Assembly (NCBI GenBank): GCA_948919095.1
Contig: CAQYCU010000006.1
Location: 1 to 50,916 of the forward strand
Length of the DNA: 50,916 bases
DNA from: an uncultured Clostridia bacterium
GTDB lineage: Bacteria; Bacillota; Clostridia; TANB77; CAG-508
Direction of reading: 5' to 3'
In this document: positions 50,898 to 50,916 of the stretch, piece after piece
How the letters are laid out: each line of letters starts with the position of its first letter
Numbering within the stretch: position 1 is the stretch's first letter
Position numbers and translations under genes: made by a program
The notes under the pieces: model-generated
The model's input: only the letters and a program-made list of their open reading frames with translations
Databases searched by the model: none
What the model was told of the DNA's origin: nothing

Positions 50898-50916
50898 AAA
50901 TAATTTAAAATTTTTT

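Noticed and set aside
1..50916. tRNA, rRNA or CRISPR arrays
   Set aside because: I looked for T-arm motifs, conserved rRNA stretches and regular repeats on both strands and saw none apart from rnpB.

Overview
The window is about 25-28% GC by eye and carries a low-GC Firmicutes gene set: YabP/YabQ/DivIC sporulation and division genes, Rho, RNase P RNA, LexA with a CAAAC-N4-GTTTG box, pta-ackA, and der-plsY-gpsA. It is best read as the chromosome of an uncultured, spore-forming, probably anaerobic member of the Clostridia. No rRNA, tRNA, transposase or CRISPR array was seen.

Positions 1-5927 are a complete filamentous phage (inovirus) prophage. A 55-base direct repeat at 1-55 and 5873-5927 gives a unit of 5872 bp. 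The long structural operon runs on the minus strand: ssDNA-binding protein, major coat protein, a terminator hairpin, a small protein, a Zot-type assembly ATPase, three small proteins, a gIII-like adhesin and a gVI-like membrane protein. Then come large origin-type hairpins, a RepB/Rep_2-type replication initiator, and a short accessory section that includes a plus-strand DUF2726 protein.

Positions 5939-20077 hold cell-wall and central genes, almost all on the minus strand: a FemAB-type enzyme, a sortase-anchored papain-like protease, an L,D-transpeptidase, rho, divIC, yabQ, yabP, aspartokinase, ackA, pta, an RluA-type pseudouridine synthase and an AAA/DUF4143 ATPase. Positions 20282-22842 contain a decayed HipA-like gene and two surface or membrane proteins of unknown role. 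rnpB, gpsA, plsY, der, a large membrane protein, ileS and an MFS carrier follow to 33025. From 33190 to 38062 are a D,D-carboxypeptidase (plus strand), a membrane-anchored unknown, a phosphoesterase and a compositionally foreign HIT-family gene. From 38205 to the end are a phosphatase, ftsH, a DUF1189-like protein, cysS, a class A PBP with a PASTA domain, dprA, rpoZ, rsmE, a VTT protein and lexA.

The most striking observation is a repeated translational anomaly. Three genes (the phage gIII-like adhesin, the AAA/DUF4143 ATPase and the D,D-carboxypeptidase) are each split by +1 frame breaks, four breaks in all. Every break falls exactly on an in-frame CGG codon. Skipping the C, so that CGGN is read as (C)GGN, restores a full-length protein with glycine at that position. 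In the ATPase one restored residue is the first glycine of the Walker A motif; in the carboxypeptidase the KTG catalytic motif lies only beyond the shift. I scanned both strands by eye and found only two other in-frame CGG codons: one 15 codons from the femX end, where a +1 shift would stop four codons later, and one in the high-GC HIT gene. CGG is otherwise absent from the coding sequences. This suggests that CGG is unassigned or specially decoded here, as a +1 frameshift or a four-base glycine codon, and that the phage shares the rule.
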